Shown: positions 60,182 to 64,000 of the stretch, one piece after another
How the letters are laid out: every line of letters starts with the position of its first letter
Position numbering within the stretch: position 1 is the stretch's first letter
Assembly (NCBI GenBank): GCA_003864495.1
Contig: ML133428.1
Location: 2,547,009 to 2,611,008, forward strand
Reading direction: 5' to 3'
DNA from: Nemopilema nomurai
Lineage: Eukaryota > Cnidaria > Scyphozoa > Rhizostomeae > Rhizostomatidae
Length of the DNA: 64,000 bases
Position numbers and translations under genes: made by a program
Notes under the pieces: generated by a model
What the model was told of the DNA's origin: nothing
Seen by the model: the letters and a program-made list of their open reading frames with translations, nothing else
The model's database searches: none

Positions 60182-61140
60182 GTACTTGCGTCTGTTAGTC
60201 GCCTTTCAAATCAATGGTACTGCAATAATTGGGAAATCGAAGAATGGGAATGGCAAAGCTTTCCTCAAACCCTCGATCTCTTTTCACTATATATATTTCT
60301 CTTTTACCCGCGGCCCCAAAAGCTTGCGTACTGTTGTTGTCCCTCCAACTTTCTAACCATTAGGCTGTGTTCTGGTGTTGTTTTTCTCTGTCGAAGAATC
60401 AGTGCCAGATCCTCTTTACGCCTTCACCCCAGTGATGATAAATGAAGTAAGATAATTTTAATCAGAGTGTTTTTCGTATATTAATTTTTTCGGTTCAGTT
60501 TCTAAGTAAGGAAAGTTATCACATCAAACAGGTCAAAGAGATAAAAAGAACGTTGTGATAAAAGCTTATATAATTGAACCGTGTTTTAATCTGAATCCAA
60601 GCCAAATTGAAGTCTTGAACTTCTGTGAAAGACCACACCGTGTTTGAACTTCAATTTGCTGAGTGTGTTGTTTCCAAGTCTATTTATCCGTTTCTGTGGA
60701 AATGATTCTAGAGGCAAGCCAGCAAATGACGCTCAGATGTCCGCAAGTTTCAAAATAAACACACCGTCTTTGTCAGCTAATAAAAGCATATCTCGTAACT
60801 CTTAATTCTTTTCAATGTAACAAAACCAAGCATTCAATAATATAATACATGGGCTACTGTTTATTATTACTTCGCACAAAAACAAATTATGTGTAGGCAT
60901 TTTGTCTCTTTGTTTCTGTTGTTGTACTCCCCCTCCTCCGCAGATAAGCTCAATGAGTTGGAAAGTGCGTGGAGGTGGCGTGGAGAATCCTCTTGGTAGA
61001 TGAATCACAAAACAAGGACTGTCGTTATGTAACGTAATTTACAAAAGGGGTGAACATTGGTCCGAAATTGTCAACTTATCCACCGTTATGGTACCGATGG
61101 TGGGGGTAGGGGGTCACAATTTATCCTATTCTATATGGAA

Positions 61141-61544
61141 TATACACGCTTTTTTATAAGGAACCACTTTGTAAGGAACCTACATGTAGAAGGCCGAAAT
61201 ATATAAAGAACTTATACTACTAAAAACAAAAACACTAAGGAACTTTTCGATTTGAAAAATTTCTGTAACTGCAAGCATCAAGAACTAAAATGCCCGTTCC
61301 ATTCATTTGCAGCCAATACTCGCATAGATTGTTTGCTATTCGTGTGTCAAGTGCTTTATCGAGTAGTTTCCGCATATGCTGTCTCGCCCCTCTCTCTATT
61401 AAGTGTTAAGGCTTATTGATGTGCAGTGAAAATTAAGGAATTTTTAAGGAACTTTTGGTACTAAAATCTCATGACTTGCGGTCTACAAATAAGTAACTTT
61501 TGGAACTAGGCCTTGTGGTAGGTTCCTTATAAAAAAGGCGTATA
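61141..61544. mobile_element. MITE with TACACGC...AAGGAACC terminal repeats
   Basis: Left end TATACACGCTTTTTTATAAG continuing GAACC; right end GGTTCCTTATAAAAAAGGCG then TATA, complementary apart from one small indel. TA steps at both edges would fit a TA target site. About 404 bp, no coding capacity. Confidence 0.8.
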
Positions 61545-61691
61545 CTGAAAGGCAAGCCGACAAAATCTTAACACGACATTGACCTCAGAAAGAACGAAAC
61601 GGCTCTTGCTGCACAAATTTGTTATGGTAAATTGGCTATAGCTGCGCCAGTCTGCAACTACCATCAGCGCCATTGCAACCCTGTGCTCTAC

Positions 61692-62127
61692 GTGCACGTT
61701 TTTCTTTTATAAGAAACCTAGCTCAGGTTCTAAAACTAAAATTTTCTTAACTCTTCACTAGTTTCTAGTACTTAAAGTTTCTTAAAATTTTTTATTTTTA
61801 GATAAGCATTTAACATCAAACTTTGCCGCTCTTACATATTAATTGTATTAAAGTTTATAACACAACAGTAAGATTTGATATCGTATCTCTTGTTCATTAT
61901 TCTTATGGAAACAGGGGTACTTCTTATCGAGACACCCGGTATAGTGTGCTTAAATTGTTGTATTATCTTCGTATTGATACCGAGAAACCCGGTACGTATC
62001 ATTTATTTTCCGGCTCAGAAAATCATCTTATTTTTAGGAGTTTCTTGAAAATATTGATTTAGTTCTAAAGTTTCTTAAATTTTTGAGGCTCTTATACTTG
62101 GTTTCTTATAATAAGAAAAACGTGTAC
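61692..62127. mobile_element. Related MITE 150 bp further on
   Basis: Left end GTGCACGTTTTTC then TTTTATAAGAAACC; right end GGTTTCTTATAATAAG then AAAAACGTGTAC. They are complementary with one mismatch and one inserted base. The ends resemble those of the element at 61141-61544 (ACACG, T run, TTATAAG, AACC). About 436 bp. Confidence 0.75.
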
Positions 62128-63036
62128 TGGTTTGAGGATCATGCACCCGCCGATTACTCGTTATGTAAGATTGTTTGACAATTGTTTGTCCAATCAGAAG
62201 CCAGCAAGTCCGTCTGCCCACGATGTTATGACTACACCCATCAAGTTGATTGTATCAGAATACGCCAACGCGCACCTCCGGAAAGCGCTGCGAAGGGATC
62301 TTTGCTCTGAGCCTGTTTACCAAGCGATACATACAGTCTTTGCACCCTATTCTGTAGCTGCTAAATTATTGCCTTTGCATAAAGCATTTCTGCTCAGATG
62401 TGTTTGTTATTGCGAAGGTTGTCTTTGAAGATCGAAGGTGCTGGCAGCTGAAAGCTATCGCTAGCTATCCGTTCCAGTCTTGCTAACTTTGTGCAAATTG
62501 CTTTAAAAGGGGAGAAGGGGTTGGTTGATAGTGCAAACCCCTGGATACATAACACGCATGAATAAGGGAGGTCTCGCTTCTATTTCAACCGTGAATAACG
62601 ATGATTTTTATGTCTAACCGGAGTGTGTAATAATAAGTCAATAAGAAGAATTATTGTAAACGTAGGGTCCATAACCCTCACCTCAGGCAACTAAAAGCTA
62701 TAACATGTAACGCCTGTCGGATGAAATTACCAACAAACTTTTAAAAAGCATACAATCGGAGCCAAATGATTTGCTTGTTTCACAAATATTTTCTTAAAAA
62801 ATTGCTTTTAGACCTCAATCCCCGCAAGAGAATAATCACGCCCTCGTTTGAAAGCAAGGCAATCTCTTTGTATTGTTTTAACCTCTCCCACCAAACAGCA
62901 CCCACGCAGCCTCTGCTTGGGCGTAAGTATAAGCGTTGCTACAAGTAGAACCACAACAGGGCGCTTCGCAGTAACATAACCCAGTGCATGACATTGGGAA
63001 CGCAGAGACCAAGCCAGCGCTGGATCAGTTGGCACG

Positions 63037-63183
63037 ATGAAGGTCGCTACGCTTTGCCTTGTTCTCTCCTTCGCCGGATACTGCTTCGGTGATTGCTACA
63101 TGCATTTTCCGAGAGGCTCCAACAACCGACTGAACGAGAAGTCAGCAAATCGCAGAAATGCAAACAGGGTCTTCGATTCACAA
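63037..63183 (+). CDS. DD3-3-like secreted protein, first exon only
   Basis: An ATG opens a signal peptide (MKVATLCLVLSFAGYCFG) followed by DCYMHFPRGSNNRLNEKSAN and RRNANRVFDSQ, then donor GTAAGA at 63184 in phase 0. The YMH-PRGSNNRLNE-SANR-N-NR-FDSQ signature is, to my knowledge, the start of the protein DD3-3 family, first known from Dictyostelium and found in invertebrates; its function is not established. The next exon would be expected to continue with an Asn/Gly-rich stretch, but none is visible before the window ends. A TATA-like GTATAAGCG lies about 110 bp upstream of the ATG, near 62928. Confidence 0.75.
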
Positions 63184-64000
63184 GTAAGATTTTTGTTTGA
63201 TTTATAAGATGTAGATTGATTCGCAACCTTTTCATCAAGCTCCAGAAATGGCATTCGGTGTTATATTTATCAATTTTAAACGAAATTTTCTGCTCTTAAT
63301 TTTATTATTTATCTTCTCTATTGCTTTACATCTGCAGAGTGACTTTTGTTAAACCAAGTTTCCTAGAAAAATTCGCAACCCCGTTCAATTAAGTATGTTT
63401 TCAGAGAGACAATCTAAACTCTAAATTTATCTTTCTCGATTTCTAAGAATATCGACAATGTAAATTGTCACCCTTTGTGCCTCTCTACCCTTCCGTGTCC
63501 AAAGGCTTTCAACTAGCAAAAAATCTAAGTATGCGTTCCCTCCAAACACGATTCTCTCCCTTAGCGTACGTAATCTTTCGTGTTCAGCTGGTCAATATCT
63601 CATTGGAGATCGAAATCTTCTTGTGACTTCGAACAAATTTTCATCAGTTTTTTCACCGCTCATTGCTAGTTTCTTTGAGCCACTTTGCCTCTGGTACACG
63701 TAGGCATCATTTGCAGCATCATGCACAAATATTTGGTCTCACAACGATGCTAAAACTTTTCTGGACCTTTATCCATGCAACAACAGAGTACCGAATAGCA
63801 CTTGGAATAACAGTTTTGGATAAAGGCTTTGGAGCTTTTCCAACTAAACTGTAGGCTACTGTAATAGCCATATTAAAAGCTATCGAATGATGGTTGTATT
63901 AAGCCTAGAAGAGCAGGGGTGGGGTGCGAAGATTTGGGAAGTGGGGTTACGCCAGACAGAATCAGTCAAAATCTGACGTGGGGTTTTAGTCCAACCATTT
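63184..64000. other. First intron of the DD3-3-like gene, running off the window
   Basis: No second exon or other feature recognised in these 817 bases. Confidence 0.6.

Larger units (their letters stand above)
55716..63036. other. Intergenic region between PKC and the DD3-3-like gene
   Basis: Contains four MITEs, a purine-rich tract, and one minus-strand gene candidate (57440-58312). A 158-codon minus-strand open frame at 55757-56233 begins just downstream of the PKC poly(A) signal; it resembles no family I recognise and may be repeat-derived. Stretches 56240-57430, 58975-60000, 60190-61135 and 62130-62920 show nothing else I can support. Confidence 0.6.

Overview
This window is nuclear DNA of an invertebrate animal, most likely a cnidarian and probably an anthozoan. 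Three conserved animal genes lie on the + strand, all with many short exons, conserved GT/AG introns and long AT-rich introns full of minisatellites and small inverted-repeat transposons. The cnidarian assignment is inferred: the final gene start looks like the DD3-3 family, which is absent from vertebrates as far as I know, and the repeat style resembles anthozoan genomes. I could not check either by search.

Layout: (1) 159-4146, the last five coding exons of the WASH-complex subunit WASHC4/SWIP; its 5' part lies outside the window. (2) 7072-27299, a complete srGAP-type Rho GTPase-activating protein (F-BAR, RhoGAP, SH3), 18 coding exons, 1065 residues as assembled here. (3) 31127-55622, a complete novel-type (delta/theta-like) protein kinase C (C2, pseudosubstrate, two C1 domains, kinase, C-tail), 16 coding exons, 734 residues. 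(4) 63037-63183, a signal-peptide first exon of a DD3-3-like secreted protein that runs out of the window. A minus-strand open frame at 57440-58312, broken by one in-frame TAG, is the only other gene candidate. The exon models were built by hand: every junction was checked for GT/AG, phase and continuity with the known family sequence.

The three main genes all act on endomembrane, actin or membrane signalling (WASH on endosomal actin, srGAP on membrane bending and Rac/Cdc42 shut-off, PKC on diacylglycerol signalling). Nothing in the sequence shows they are co-regulated; they have separate promoters and ends.

The most unusual structure is in the PKC gene. The intron before the catalytic-loop exon is filled by about 17 units of a 33-35 bp minisatellite. 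Nearly every unit ends in a 3' splice-site-like TTTGCAG, and the real acceptor is itself a modified unit. One intron later, the exon end with its 5' splice site seeds a second, 30 bp minisatellite that repeats donor-like sequence into the intron. Other points are a candidate alternative PKC first exon, a Leu/Ile-coding TTA tract in frame with the srGAP RhoGAP exon, and several MITE families, some with perfect 5 bp target duplications.
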